This document shows positions 1 to 10,440 of a stretch of 64,000 nucleotides of DNA, piece after piece. Position numbers and translations under genes: made by a program. The first letter of the stretch is position 1, and each line of letters starts with the position of its first letter. The notes beneath the pieces are model-generated. The model searched no databases, had not been told where the DNA came from, and saw only the letters and a list, made by a program, of their open reading frames with translations. The stretch is taken from assembly GCA_030407005.1 (NCBI GenBank), contig JAUDYN010000011.1:796501-860500 (forward strand), in the 5' to 3' direction. The DNA is from Desarmillaria ectypa (lineage: Eukaryota; Basidiomycota; Agaricomycetes; Agaricales; Physalacriaceae).

Positions 1-255
1 AGTGCGGGTAAGTCGGGGTATGAAGTCATAGTAGATGATAGATTTTCGCTCCCGGGCTATGTCGCATAGGTAGTATATGTATGCGAGGTTGGTGATGTAT
101 ATATCTCGAGAAGCGATAGGGGCGAAGACGGCTTTCCATGTTCGGTTAATGCTGGGGCAAGTGGTCATGAAGGATGTTCGGATGTAGGACGGCATTTCAG
201 AGTGCCAGACCTCGTATACGATTATCTCTACAAGCTCTGGAGGAAACGTAGTCAT
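1..255 (-). CDS. F-box-like protein, 5' part (cut by window edge)
   Basis: The minus strand is open from the ATG at 255 to the window edge, giving 85 codons. The first residues (FPPELVEIIVYEVWHSEMP) form the F-box-like helix of a large basidiomycete family. It is followed by the family's usual continuation: a stretch with RTSFMTTCPSINRTW, then SRDIYITNLAYI, a YYLCDIARER segment and FIPRLTRT. These proteins are thought to bring unknown substrates to SCF-type ubiquitin ligases; that role is family inference. The C-terminal part lies outside the window, so I cannot say whether the gene is intact. No TATA box is obvious upstream. Confidence 0.7.
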   Translation of the reverse strand, partial: MTTFPPELVEIIVYEVWHSEMPSYIRTSFMTTCPSINRTWKAVFAPIASRDIYITNLAYIYYLCDIARERKSIIYYDFIPRLTRT

Positions 256-1005
256 GGCAGAAGGACAGGGGAAATTAAGTGGGAGATCTTGTATAAAAAA
301 GGCGATGTCTCATTCAGCAGAGACACGACCATCGAGACGCGGCACAAAAATCGTGGGACTGACACAGAGGGTGGTATGGATGCTTGTCGGGTGAGGGGTG
401 GAAGTTTTTTGATAGTTCGATGTGGTTCGGATCAGTATAGGGGCGGACGAGGAGAAAGAGGCTTTTGGATAAGATTATTGGTGCAGTTCGTGGATTGGGT
501 AGTCGTTGTAGTATGATCATTGTTGTGCCTCAAATATTGTCAGACCGCCAAAAAAAGTCCCCGGAGTTGTACAGCAATGCGATTCTTACGTAGGTGTAGA
601 TCACTTCCTCCCAGCTGCAGGGCAAATCGCTCAATCGCTCTCTTCACTCATTTTCAGCCAAAATCTTCTTTCCTTTGAACCAAGTATCCGTGTTCTTGAT
701 ACCAAATCGGACTATCTTTTCAAAGAGGACCTTGTACATACGTTCTTGATCGTCCTAATAGCGTTTCAACACACTGAGAGAGATCTGGTAGTAAGCATCG
801 AAAACAATCAGGTTCCTATGCACCTACCAATCTGTACACCGTGATGCACTAAAAAGAATAAAGAAGCATGGATTGAGGAGACACCTCTGAGATCAGCGAG
901 GTATTGTGAACCGGAAAGCTCGGGGGGCATAAGTACCGGCTCGAGCGTAAACCGTCGTCTCCGATCTGCTCGTGGCCGCGAACCAAAAATTTACTAGGTT
1001 CGGAC
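256..1005. other. Gene-poor stretch
   Basis: I see no supported gene here. It is the 5' flank of the F-box-like gene, and its short open frames show no family resemblance. From about 945 the sequence becomes similar to the duplicated block that also lies near 35 kb. Confidence 0.5.
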
Positions 1006-1224
1006 AGTTGGTGCTTATCTGATGGAAAAGAGAGCATCGGAACCCTGGTGGATTTGAATGGCCGTGTGATGGTCAGGTTCGTCGTAGCGGGGTGACATGT
1101 TGGTACCGTAAGGACAAGCTGCATAAGTTCGTAAGGAAAGTTGGTAACATCCCGCCGTACGTCTTAGCGCAGACGGTCCGTCCGGAACCATGAGCGTCGG
1201 AATTACTTCTGATAACAAAAAATG
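1006..1224 (+). pseudogene. 3' remnant of HET-like membrane protein gene
   Basis: Translation of 1006 onward gives WCLSDGKES, then GTLVDLNGRVMV, which match the C-terminal tail of the complete gene at 35033-37229 (WSLSDGKES, GTLVDLNSRVMV). The reading then hits a TGA near 1093. The match continues in shifted frames through HKFVRKVG and PPYVLAQTV to the sequence around the original stop codon. Only the last 70 or so codons remain. The fragment is truncated and frameshifted, so it is a dead by-product of the segmental duplication. Confidence 0.8.
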
Positions 1225-2357
1225 ATTTCTTCTGGTTGGTCGGCCATCTCGCACGCGCATATATTCCTTATGGTTAGTGGCATTTCGTTTCTAATGATCT
1301 CTGAATTACGTGCAGCTGGAATATGTCATATCTCATGAGTTCTGACCTAATTTCGGAGCTAAGGCCTGAGAACATGCACCAAAAGCTTCGGCGCCTGTCT
1401 GTCTAGTCATAGATACCTTGTTCTACGACAGGTGCGTTCGCCAGTGCCGGAATCGAGGTCATGAAGCGGAGGAGTATTTGACTTGGAAACCATCAGCTTA
1501 TCGTGAGTACTGTGGATACAGATGTCACTACCATGGTCAATCGGAATGGGAACCTTGAATGCACGTTATTCGTATTTCTCTTCATCGAATTCACCCTCTG
1601 TGTTCACAAAATCGCATCATACAAGCCTGGACTTAATTCCATCAGTCATGACGGTCGTCATGGTAAAAAGGCACAAGCGCATGAGCATGTGGCGTTGATA
1701 AATTCAGCCTCTTTCTTTTTTACGAGTAAAGGAATGTCGTAAATGAAAGAAACGATGAAATTTTACAGATGGACGTCCAGGCAAGGCTACTCACGAAAAG
1801 GAAATTGTCCTCTAAAGCTTCTAGGTGCAAGGAACTTCTCTCTCGTCATGTCCTGCTTCTGCGAAGAAGAGCTCTGCTCCAGACTCAGGGCTACTTGACA
1901 CCTTCCGAAATACCTTTCTGCTAGTCAAGGTCGTTGCTAGTGTTCTATGAGAATTGACAACATTCGGGCACGATGAATCAAGTGACTCCAAACCACCGGT
2001 GGCGAGACGAGGAGAAGGCTGCGAGTGGGAAGCAATGAAGGATGTTGCGACAAGAAGGGGTGCTTGAAGTCGTTGTTCCCACGGTCAGCCTTCACCCACC
2101 GTATAATTTTGCTGTGGCATTGTTAAGACTCTTCTGGACGCGTTCACGTTCATTCTGTGAGGTAGACCTCGAAATCATATTGTCCTGAGAATATCAGGGC
2201 ATGGGTTCGTGCATGTTAATTATGAAATAGGACTGGTACGTGTTAGAAAGCTTCTTCGCCTTCGAGACCGACAGAGGATCATCTATGTAGTTGCTATGAT
2301 CATGCATCCGGCAAACGGACAACGAACATAACGTTGCCCCTACCCTCTCTTGAAGCA
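1225..2357. other. Duplicated intergenic flank, no gene supported
   Basis: This stretch is the non-coding middle of duplication unit A, matched by 33870-35030 in inverted orientation. The 79-codon frame at 1503-1742 is not kept in the copy (indels shift it), so I do not treat it as a gene. Confidence 0.6.
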
Positions 2358-2364
2358 TATAAAA
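2358..2364 (+). promoter_or_regulatory. TATA box of small-protein gene copy 1
   Basis: TATAAAA starts 42 bp before the ATG. The same box lies 38-42 bp before the start in all four copies (33861-33867, 41529-41535 and 32321-32327, all on the minus strand), inside the best-conserved part of the duplicated promoter. Confidence 0.75.
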
Positions 2365-2399
2365 GGCCCAACATTTTTACTAGCATCCATAGCACCAAC

Positions 2400-2658
2400 A
2401 TGTCTGCCCCAGAAACCGCTACCAAATTCGCCTCTGCCGAAACCTCTTCCGTCGCTGGCGGACAACTCGTCGGACGCTCCAACAAGGGCGCGGTCGCACC
2501 CAAGGAAGCTTTGAAGCTCCGTTTGGACCTCAACCTTGAGGTGGAGATCGCCATCCAGGCTAAGGTCAACGGCGACATCACCCTCTCCCTCCTGTGAGTT
2601 GATGGGTGTAGCCGTCTTGTACATCCCAAGACTGACTGTTCATTTTTACAGCGAGTAA
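2400..2658 (+). CDS. 66-residue conserved small protein, copy 1
   Basis: Exons 2400-2593 and 2652-2658 are joined over a 58-nt GTGAGT...ACAG intron, so the last codons are CTC GAG TAA. The protein begins MSAPETATKFASAETSSVAGG. Its second half, from about residue 37 (KLRLDLNLEVEIAIQAKVNG), alternates charged and hydrophobic residues, like an amphipathic strand or helix. No signal peptide or membrane segment is visible. I recall small proteins of unknown function with a similar LNL-EVE...GDITLSLL tail in other fungi, but I know no function. Three further copies lie in the window (one broken), and the C-terminal half is identical in the three intact ones, which argues for a real protein. Confidence 0.8.
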
Positions 2659-3483
2659 ATGAGCCCACGTACGAAAGATGGTACCGGAATGTAGTCCTAG
2701 GGTTGAGGTGAGATTTGTCGTTTCGAGTCTCGTTCGTTTTTAGTAATGCTGAATGGCTGTTGCGACACTAGGACAAATACCCCTCCTGTACCCTCGTTCC
2801 ACCTTTCTCCTTTGTATTGGTATTTACCGGTGTTCAATGCCTAGTACACACGAAATATCAGGGTTTTTTGGGCATACATTAATATTTGAATATACGCACA
2901 CTCATCTGAAATTGCAAAGAATGCATCACAGGAGCCAGATCGTCCGGAGTGGTGCCGCTCAGATTTTCAGGGAAAACCACCACTGTCAGGGCTGTCCGAG
3001 AATCTCTGCCGTACAGCCCCATACTTCTTCATTGCTTGGTGGTCACCTATATCTTTATACAACGGAAGTGTTGAATAGCCTTGTCAAAAGTAGTGTAGGT
3101 ACATGCTAATTTTCGCTACTTGCTGTTATTTAGTGGGAGACAGCTGCGATGATCGATCAGAGCTAAGTTGGCCAACTGTTCTTCCAGATCTACCCACAGG
3201 GACTGCCGCCGCTGAAACTGCCAAAAAGACCGAGTCGCAGGATCAGCCGTACCACTCTGTGTTCTACCGGCTTCTAAGAGAAACAGGAGATTCTGAGTGC
3301 TGCCAGATCCCTCCCTTACATGTCCGTCGTCAGGCGTTCTACTTCATTGTCCAGTGACCAGAAAATGATAGACGACTCAAAACGCCTTCATTTTGATCGT
3401 AAGAAATAACAGTTAAGCAGCCTCTGGCATATAAAACACGTAAATCACTCACCGTATATTCCATCGCATCTAAATGAAGGCGA
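2659..3483. other. Intergenic, no gene supported
   Basis: Two open frames (2753-3109 and 3103-3357) overlap each other and show no recognisable motif, low complexity or splice pattern. The right end is the 3' flank of NEP1. Confidence 0.45.
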
Positions 3484-4843
3484 TCAGACGATGTCCCAGA
3501 GCTCTTCGAGTGCACAGCAGAACTAGAGAGAAAAAAGGTTGGTGGCAATCAAGCAAGATAGGGATTTTCTAGACCTTGCCGCAAGCAACACTGGCACTCA
3601 ATGGGTACTCGCTGATACTTATTTTTTCGTCAACGTAGGCGTCCGCAAAGTCGTCCCTTCCACGGGCCATAGCGCCCACGAAAACAGCAATGTTATGAGT
3701 CTGAGGTAGCGTGGGTAGGTATTGCGAAAGACGCTGGATTTTGGCGTCGCCCGACAGCGTCAGTTTAATGGTGTTGGATGGGAAGTGGTCGGCGACGGGG
3801 TTTTTGATGACCTTTAACAGCTTCTCTGGACCGTTGGTACCACGGATAAATAATTTGTGGAGGAGTTGGACTAAATGAAAGTCCATGTCAGCGAACGGGA
3901 GAGAGAGAAAAAACAGAAAATATGCAGGGAACGTACCCATCAACCCACTAAACCGCTTGAACGTCCTCGGTATCCTGATATGCGGATTTACTTCGATGAG
4001 CACGCCTTTCGCAGTATGGATGTACACTTGAAGAAGGCCAGCTTTGTTCAATGGCGAGTCTAAGAGAGTCAACAAGCACTAATCGCACGAAGAAAATCAT
4101 CCATCAGACCGCAAAAGACAGACAGAAAAACACACACACACTTGATGTGTGATGTCAGGCCTAGCATCCGCGATGTCTCTTCCCGTCTTGGCGAGGATAC
4201 CCTGGTGGTCATCGCAGTTGAGCAAGGTGTACTTGACGTCGCCCTCGCCTTCCTTACCATGCCTGCCGCCCTTTGCACTCCCGCTCGAGATACGGTAAGC
4301 CTCCAAGCAGGCATGCTCCAGCACGACAAAAAGGCGCCGTTGAGATGCCGCCGCTGTGCTCTTGGGCACATGCGCCTGCACAGGGAGAATCAGCGGGTTA
4401 GGGTTGGGCACGAACGGCTCTGCGGCAGCCTTGAGCAGTGACGGTGTAGCAATCTTTTTCGTCCCGGATGCGGGAAGTGGTCGAATGAGCCTATCTGTCG
4501 TCGTCCTCTGCCTCTTCATGATGGTGACTCCGGCACTGCTATCGCTCCCGTCCTCGTTTATATTCTCATCGATCTCATCAATAGTCTGCATATCGTGCAC
4601 TTGTTCTTCTAGTTCAGATCCTGAGCTACGAATAGGGTTATTCTGGCGTCGGTATTGCAGTGGGCGTTCGACAGGGCTAGATTTGGGTCGTGATATTGGT
4701 GTTGTACTAATCGGTGCGACGCGTATCGGTGCAGAAGACAAAGAGATGTCGATGACATCACTCGGCTTACTCGGACCGTGTGCGTATCTTGCTCCTCTCT
4801 GTCGCACTTTGTCAAAAATTGCCTCCGACAGGCTCAAAAGCAT
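3484..4843 (-). CDS. EMG1: Ribosomal RNA small subunit methyltransferase NEP1/EMG1
   Basis: Minus-strand exons 4142-4843, 3937-4078, 3575-3870 and 3484-3522 give about 392 residues. The family core starts near residue 147 with [20 protein letters not shown]. It continues through [35 protein letters not shown], a basic HKLFIRG loop, [17 protein letters not shown] and the closing [11 protein letters not shown]...[12 protein letters not shown]. Nep1 is a SPOUT-fold enzyme that N1-methylates a pseudouridine in 18S rRNA and is needed for 40S assembly in the nucleolus. The first 145 residues are an acidic, probably disordered extension, longer than usual, so the true start may be downstream of 4843. 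The last intron has the unusual donor GTCTAG, but the final exon restores the expected C-terminus. The other introns start GTACGT and GTGTGT. Confidence 0.92.
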
Positions 4844-5246
4844 GTTCAAGTTTGTTCAAGTTTTATACATTAGAATTAATATGGCGACGGAGGCCATGGA
4901 ATCCAGGTACCACGTCAAAAATTCACAAGCAAAACTGCTCTTTAACTTGAAGGATTAAAAGAAGCACATAGTAAGTCTATCTTCCGGCGTAGAAGATGGA
5001 TTGCCACTAAGAGAGGTAGAGTTGAGTATCAGTACTAGATTATGTCAGGAAGTATTCAAGGTTCATAGTAGTCAAAGAGGTATGTGAATGAGGACATTTC
5101 ACGAAGGCATACCAAATAAATCCCGTGCCAGACCATTGAATGAGTAAACGGGACGCTAGAATGACAAAATGCACGACGCGTTGAATATACATTCAGTCCC
5201 AACATAATGTGTCGGGACCGGGCAGTGGTTTTTCAGGAAGGGAAGA

Positions 5247-5430
5247 CAAAATTCACAGCGCCTACCCTCCCATGTTTGGCAAGGTAGGCGCTGCGATCCT
5301 TCTAGCTGCGACTCGAACCCAGTCATTGAAGCCCGTTACTGCGCTTCGCCAATATGCCAACGGAGAGTTGAGCGGGTCTGGGTTAGCCAGCTTTACATGG
5401 CTGTGGATTCGTTTACGTGATGGATCCCCG
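5247..5430 (-). mobile_element. tRNA-derived SINE copy 1
   Basis: Read on the minus strand, the copy has a leader ending in GGATCCAT...CGTAAACGAATCC. A tRNA-like head follows with an A-box-like AACTCTCCGTTGGC and a B box GGTTCGAGTCG, then a 3' hairpin (GGCGCTACC...GGTAGGCGC) and GTGAATTTTGTC. The same order is seen in copies 2, 3 and 6. No protein is encoded. Confidence 0.7.
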
Positions 5431-6045
5431 CCTGCGAGTGAACATGCTTCAAATTGTTCGACAGTCGAGATGTTTGCAATATAAACCAGAGATACCCGTA
5501 CCGGATATATGTTTGTGATCCGATTCAAGTATGGGCTCGGAAGGAGAGGGGGGAAATACGAGGGGGAATGACCCTCGAAGGTATTGTTCCTATTGTCGTG
5601 ACTATTGAGGCAAGGTGAGCATAAGGCGAAGGAGCTAGATGCTAATATCATGTTATGTTCCACACATGTATGGCTTGCGATGAAAGCCCAGGATGTGTTC
5701 TTTTGAACAGAGGATGATTCCCAGGCCTTCGCACGGGAAGCAGGCGAGTCGCTGATTCTGGTGTAGCACTAGAAAGCTGAGCGCTTATGTCTGCGATTAA
5801 GAACAAGTGAATGAATGGTTGGAATGCTTAATAATTTACACTAGATAAAATCGACCGCCGAGTCGGAGTACACGTCTTGAAGCTTCTGAACCTGAAGTAG
5901 AGGTGATTCTCTGTAAACGGTAAAAAATTTAAGGGATATCGGACGAGGGCACTGGTATAAAGAGTACTACCTGTCGATGGATGAAGGAATACACTTCTTC
6001 CATTTAATTTTTAAGTACCAAGATGAGAAAGTAAAAAGAATCGCG

Positions 6046-6221
6046 CAGCATACATCCTCCCGTATTCGAGAGGGTACAGGCTGCGATCTCTCTAGCTAGA
6101 ATTCGAACCCAGTCTGCGAGGAACAGTGCTAGCACGCTTCGCCGATTCACCAATAGAGAGCTGAGTATAGTTGATGTCGGGGGCCATATCGCCGCGGACT
6201 CGTTTATGTAGATGGATCCGT
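6046..6221 (-). mobile_element. tRNA-derived SINE copy 2
   Basis: Minus-strand copy with the leader (GGATCCATCTACATAAACGA), a head with AGCTCTCTATTGG and GGTTCGAATTC, and the 3' hairpin region around 6050-6090. It is diverged from copy 1 but colinear with it. Confidence 0.7.
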
Positions 6222-6704
6222 GCCCCCAAGCGAGGAGAGGCTGGTATGAACGGTACCGACAGGGAACTGCATAGTGCCTCGAGGTGTACCAGATCTTCTC
6301 TACGTTGATGCAGCAAAAACATCGCTGTCAGTCTTCACGTGATGCATTAAACTAAAGCCACAGCTACTGTTTATTTGCCCAGACGTTTTTATGCCGTTAG
6401 TAGAGTAAAGATAAAGCCAGCTTGTTGACGATTGCAAGAAGTCCGCTTGACGTTAGAAGAAAGATGAGGACAAACTCGCAGCTTTGGAGACAAGGGGTAA
6501 AGCAAAGATGAAGCCACAGCCTTCGATATAGCCTCTTGTGAGCTTGATTTCAATCGAAATCGCGCAAGATGGCTCGTATATCCGGGCTCGACTGGAGTAC
6601 AAAGGAAAGCGAAGTGGAGCAAAATTCCAGAACACCGGTACCGTGACCCTGTGAACATGATGATGTAATAGAAAGTGCGCCACCGGAACACCGCCGAGCA
6701 TTGA

Positions 6705-6890
6705 CTGTCAGACTTTTGCCGTTCAATATTTGTTCAACGTATCGTTCAATCCCAAAGCTTCCAATTAGTGCTCAATATTTTGAACGGGGTTCGTCTAAAT
6801 GTTTGCCCTTCGACCTGTCTCCTGGAATAGCCTTTACCGCCATTTGCTCCTTCACCTGGGCAACGTCAAAAGTTGAACTTTCACTGAATC
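6705..6890 (+). repeat. Dispersed repeat, inverted partner at 37600-37760
   Basis: About 160-190 bp match the reverse complement of 37600-37760 with clear conservation of CAATATTTTGAACGGG and of TTTGCTCCTTCAC against CTTGCTCCTTCAC. Both copies have one fairly open frame (LLP-NI---RSIP---NI), so this may be a coding remnant of unknown origin. It contains no known motif. Confidence 0.6.
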
Positions 6891-7047
6891 CTTGTCAGCG
6901 GACGTGTTCTGACAGAGGCTGCAAAGGAAGTCAGTAGAGGGACTACATACAATGAAGATATGGATGTTCTGTCCCGCGGCTCATTTCAGGGTCCACGGTA
7001 CTAGGACATTGAATTGGAAATCAAAGCTAACGTTGCTCCAACCCACG

Positions 7048-8718
7048 ATGACCTCATTGACATCTCAAAGCGCCGTTCGATGGTATCCTCCCTCGTTCGA
7101 CATACGAGTTGAAGAGGTTCCCATTCCAGAGTATGTTTATCCAATATGAGTGCTTCTCTGTGTGAATTGAAGTCGGTATCCGTAGAATCAGCGAACCAGA
7201 TGATGCGATCGTGAAAGTAAAGGTGAGACCGTCCACTTGCAGCTTCGAATCCAAAATGCCCGTATTGATCTGGGGTATAGTTAACAGCTCTCTGTGGTAC
7301 GTTGCCTTCAGAAGCGATTCTTTCACATTTGACAGCCGATCAATAAAGGGAGCGATCTACACATCTATCGAGGACATGCGGGCGTTAACAAGGTGTGAGT
7401 AGGAAGAATAGCACAGCGAAAGCTTACCTCTCACACGAACAGCCATATCTGCGGACACGAGTTCATCGGCGAAGTGGTGAAACTCGGATCGAGCTACGGA
7501 GGACTAGCCCAAGGGCGCCCAGACCTATACTCGACTTTGAAAGTAGGTGACAAGGTCGTCTCTCCCTTCACCGTAAGCTGCGGTGAATGCAGGTCAATTC
7601 GATGAAATTCACATTCGAAGCTTCGACTAACGATATACCTCTCCAAGTGTTTGCCGGCTGGGATACACTTGCCGGTGCCCTCACGGCGCCCTCTTTGGTT
7701 CCCCGGCACTCGAAGGAGGCCAAGCACAATATGTACGTGTACCGAAGGCCGGGGGGACGCTATACAACCTCAGCGATACCAGTTCATGGTCTACCTCTCT
7801 ATCAGATAAGACCTCCACCGCATCCCTCGATAAAATATCTGAGAGTTCGCTTGTCCTTCTCGCTGATATCCTCCCAACGGGAGTATTCGCTGCCATGCAG
7901 ACTCTGAGCCACCCAAAGGTCCTGACCGCGCTCACGGGAAGACCGTGTCCGTTGAATTTCTTCCCGTTGAAGGATCTCCCCTCCAGGCAAGACGCACTTG
8001 TGCAAGAGGACAGGATGCTCACATTTGCGATCGTGGGCTTAGGTCCCGTCGGAATATGTGCAGCAGTCAGTCTACTTGACCTGCTTTCCGCTGGACAGTA
8101 CCCTTTCCGCGTTGTCACGATCGATCCCATCGAGAGTAGGAGAGAGAAGATGCGGGCTGTTTACTCGAAGATCTCCCCAGATGGAAGAGGCTCAGGAGAG
8201 TTCATCGTTGCGTCGATCGAGGATGCCAAGACAGAGGTTCAAGCTTGGACTTCGGGTGTAGGATGTACTGCTGTGCTCGAGGTGGGTTGAAGTCATCGTG
8301 TTACACTCAAAGCTAACACATTGTACCCAGGTGGTCGGTAATAATAGCGCGCTGAGCCTTGCCTATGACCTCGTTCGAGACTTCGGTGCTATTATCTCGG
8401 TGGGAGTACACGGAGCAAATCAGGTTCCGTTCACAGGACGGCAGCTGTATAACAAGAACGTATCCCTTGAATTCGGAAGATGCCCTGCCCGAGCTATGTT
8501 CCCTCCTGCTTTTGAGTTATTGGGTGAGAATCTATGACATTGTCTTGATTATCATCCACTCAAGTGTTTTCACAGCGAAGCGACAAGACGTCTTTGGAGG
8601 CGTCGGTGATCCTAGCAACCTAGTTGATAGGATTGCCGGGTTTGATGAAGCCCCGGAAATGTATCGAGCTTTCGAAAAGGGAGAAGTTGGAAAGGTTATA
8701 TTTGACACTTGGAAATAG
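7048..8718 (+). CDS. Zinc-containing alcohol dehydrogenase-like oxidoreductase (MDR family)
   Basis: Eight exons (7048-7130, 7186-7222, 7281-7296, 7349-7394, 7443-7592, 7648-8281, 8331-8523, 8576-8718) join without a stop into 433 residues. The GroES-like half has the catalytic zinc motifs [14 protein letters not shown] and [12 protein letters not shown] and the structural zinc cluster [15 protein letters not shown]. The Rossmann half has [11 protein letters not shown] near the middle. The C-terminus ([12 protein letters not shown]) is typical. The family oxidizes alcohols or reduces carbonyls with NAD(P); the substrate cannot be told. Exon 3 is only 16 nt and carries the first zinc cysteine. 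Introns are 46-56 nt, and every junction was chosen because it restores a conserved motif in frame. A broken copy of the 5' part lies at 10157-10425. Confidence 0.9.
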
Positions 8719-9584
8719 ATTTCACAGTTTGTGAAAGCAAATGTAGTGCAGATATCACATCTCATGGCATTGTTCACATTATCATGTGCACCAGACTTTG
8801 AGTGAAATGATGCCCGGGTTATCTCTCTGAAACGGGCGATACTGTAGCAGGATAGTCTCAGGGATCAATACTAGGCCATTATAAGAACCAAATGAGGGCA
8901 TACTAGGTAGATGTTGTGAGGACTCGGGCGCAAGGTGATGAACTCTGACACATTGGCAAGCCAACCCTGACGGCGCAACAACTCAAATGTCAAGCCGGTG
9001 CTGGCCAAGAGATCTGTAGCCAATGATGCAGGGGAACCAAAAAGCAGAAGATGATGACGACAAACACCGCTAACTCAAACTGCCTCAAACACGTTGCAGT
9101 TCATAGAAGGCTCGGATATTTATTAATTACTCTTCCAGAATAATGAAAACCTTGATGTAATGTGGGGGAGTTAATGACTCGTTTTGATATAGCTATATTG
9201 TGAGTAGGTGATTGAGTAGTAGATTGCTGTTACAACTCATAACGACTTATACCATTGCACCACTTAGGCAAGCCCCTGATTCTTACACTGCGATGTCAGC
9301 GTACTAATAGAAGAGGAATGGAGTTACCTTACAGGTCAAGTTTCGCACATCTTGGCTTCTGTCGTCGTCCTTGTCAGTCGACGTGCTCACAGGCCCAGAT
9401 TTCCATTAACCTGGTCGGGCATAAAGGCTTCTATTATGGTCTTTAGTCTATAGTTTCTGATATCAGGCCATTGACTGAGTAAACAGTACATCGAGCAGGA
9501 GGTTTGAATAACAAATTTGACGGCACGTCGACAACAAATTCAGTGATAGGGTAGCGCACGGAGCCTAGGTTTTGATACACCGAG

Positions 9585-9640
9585 GTTAATTACCAGTAAG
9601 TTACCTCCCCTCGCTGGAGGGATTTTCTAGGTAAAAATAC
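9585..9640. repeat. Short GTAAGTTACC-type repeat (relative at 59290-59375)
   Basis: This stretch has TTACCAGTAAGTTACC followed by TCCCCTCGCTGGAGGG and a TTTTC. The minus strand of 59290-59375 shows the same modules in the same order with an insertion. Both are rich in self-complementary GGTAA/TTACC units. It could be a MITE end, but no full element is visible. Confidence 0.45.
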
Positions 9641-9804
9641 ATTGTCTTTCATCCAGTAAAATGAATCTGCAAATGCCGCGTGTCAGTCATGTGTCAGTTC
9701 ACGTGATAAACACCCTCAAGGGCCAGTGGAAAACTATAACTTAAACCACCTCCCCCCTTAATTGAGTGATTCACTATCGGGAATTATTCTGTGGTGGGAG
9801 GGTC

Positions 9805-9929
9805 AAAAATTCACGGTGCTCGCCCCCGCATTTGCGGAGAGGAGCACCGCGATCTCCCTGGCTGGGAATCGAACCCAGCCTTCGAAGCAAATTTAGCACG
9901 CTTCACCAATAGACCAACAGAGAGCTATT
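9805..9929 (-). mobile_element. tRNA-derived SINE copy 3 (best-preserved B box)
   Basis: On the minus strand the head reads TAGCTCTCTGTTGG..., followed by a perfect pol III B box GGTTCGATTCC inside a paired GGCTGG/CCAGCC arm. A 3' hairpin GCGGTGCTC...GAGCACCG and GTGAATTTTTGACC come next. The leader seen in copies 1, 2 and 6 is absent here. Confidence 0.75.
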
Positions 9930-10156
9930 TGAAACAGTAGGTATATATTATCAAGTTATTGTGACTTCATTAAGTCGTAATAGATCAATGACTCTCAGTT
10001 TTGCAAAAGGCTTGAGATCATTATCATCGCTGCACGGCACAAGACTGGCACTCGAGCACATCAGATGCAAGTATAGAAGGTGTAAGATTGCATACAATGA
10101 GCTCAGCTCGTCGGCTCAGAACCCATAGGACGGAAATCAAGTTGTTCCACAACACG

Positions 10157-10425
10157 ATGACCTCACAGACATCCCAAAGCACCGCTCGATAGCACCCTCC
10201 CTCGTTCGACATACGAGTCGAACAAGTTTCCATTCCAGGATGCATTCATCTGATGTTCAAAGTGTTGCTCTATCCAACTCGGAATTGAAATCGGTATCCG
10301 CAGAACTGATTCGAATTGGATGACGTGACCGTGAAAGTAAAAGTGAGACTATCTATCTGCGGCTTCGAACCCAAGATACCCATATTGATCTGGGATATTG
10401 TTGGCAGCTCTCTGTGGTACGTTAT
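10157..10425 (+). pseudogene. Broken 5' duplicate of the MDR dehydrogenase gene
   Basis: This stretch matches 7048-7310, exons 1-3 of the dehydrogenase with introns included. It is dead: codon 12 is TAG at 10190-10192, where the parent has TGG, and the acceptor of the second intron reads ATTG where the parent has ATAG (near 10397-10400). The match fades after about 10425, so the catalytic and Rossmann halves were never copied or are lost. It lies in the same orientation about 3.1 kb downstream of the parent. Confidence 0.85.
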
Positions 10426-10440
10426 CTGCAAAAGCATATA

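Larger units (their letters stand above)
945..2660 (+). repeat. Segmental duplication unit A (inverted copy at 33570-35240)
   Basis: This block aligns, in inverted orientation, with 33570-35240. The order is the same in both: the 3' end of the HET-like gene, about 1.1 kb of non-coding sequence, then the 66-residue small-protein gene. Shared stretches include the 1765-1855 region (inverted near 34370-34460) and 2290-2370, just upstream of the small gene, which is almost identical to 33840-33930. A shorter version without the HET-like part lies at 41236-42020, and a more diverged one at 32037-32350. Confidence 0.85.
4844..7047. other. Intergenic with SINE copies and a dispersed repeat
   Basis: No gene is supported. 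The stretch carries two tRNA-derived SINE copies (5247-5430 and 6046-6221) and a repeat at 6705-6890 that matches 37600-37760 in inverted orientation. The open frames at 5209-5663 are explained by the SINE. Confidence 0.6.
8719..10156. other. Intergenic with a SINE copy and a short dispersed repeat
   Basis: No gene is supported. A SINE copy lies at 9805-9929, and a palindrome-rich stretch at 9585-9640 resembles 59290-59375. The short frames at 8782-8964 and 9255-9446 show nothing recognisable. Confidence 0.55.

Noticed and set aside
1503..1742. 79-codon frame in duplication unit A
   Set aside because: Indels in the inverted copy near 34400-34700 break the frame, so it is not under coding constraint.
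2340..2668. Minus-strand frames over small-protein copy 1
   Set aside because: Only the plus frame is preserved with splice sites and TATA box in all copies.
4356..4958. 200-codon plus-strand frame over NEP1
   Set aside because: It is the antisense shadow of NEP1 exon 1; the minus frame carries the conserved protein and the splice sites.
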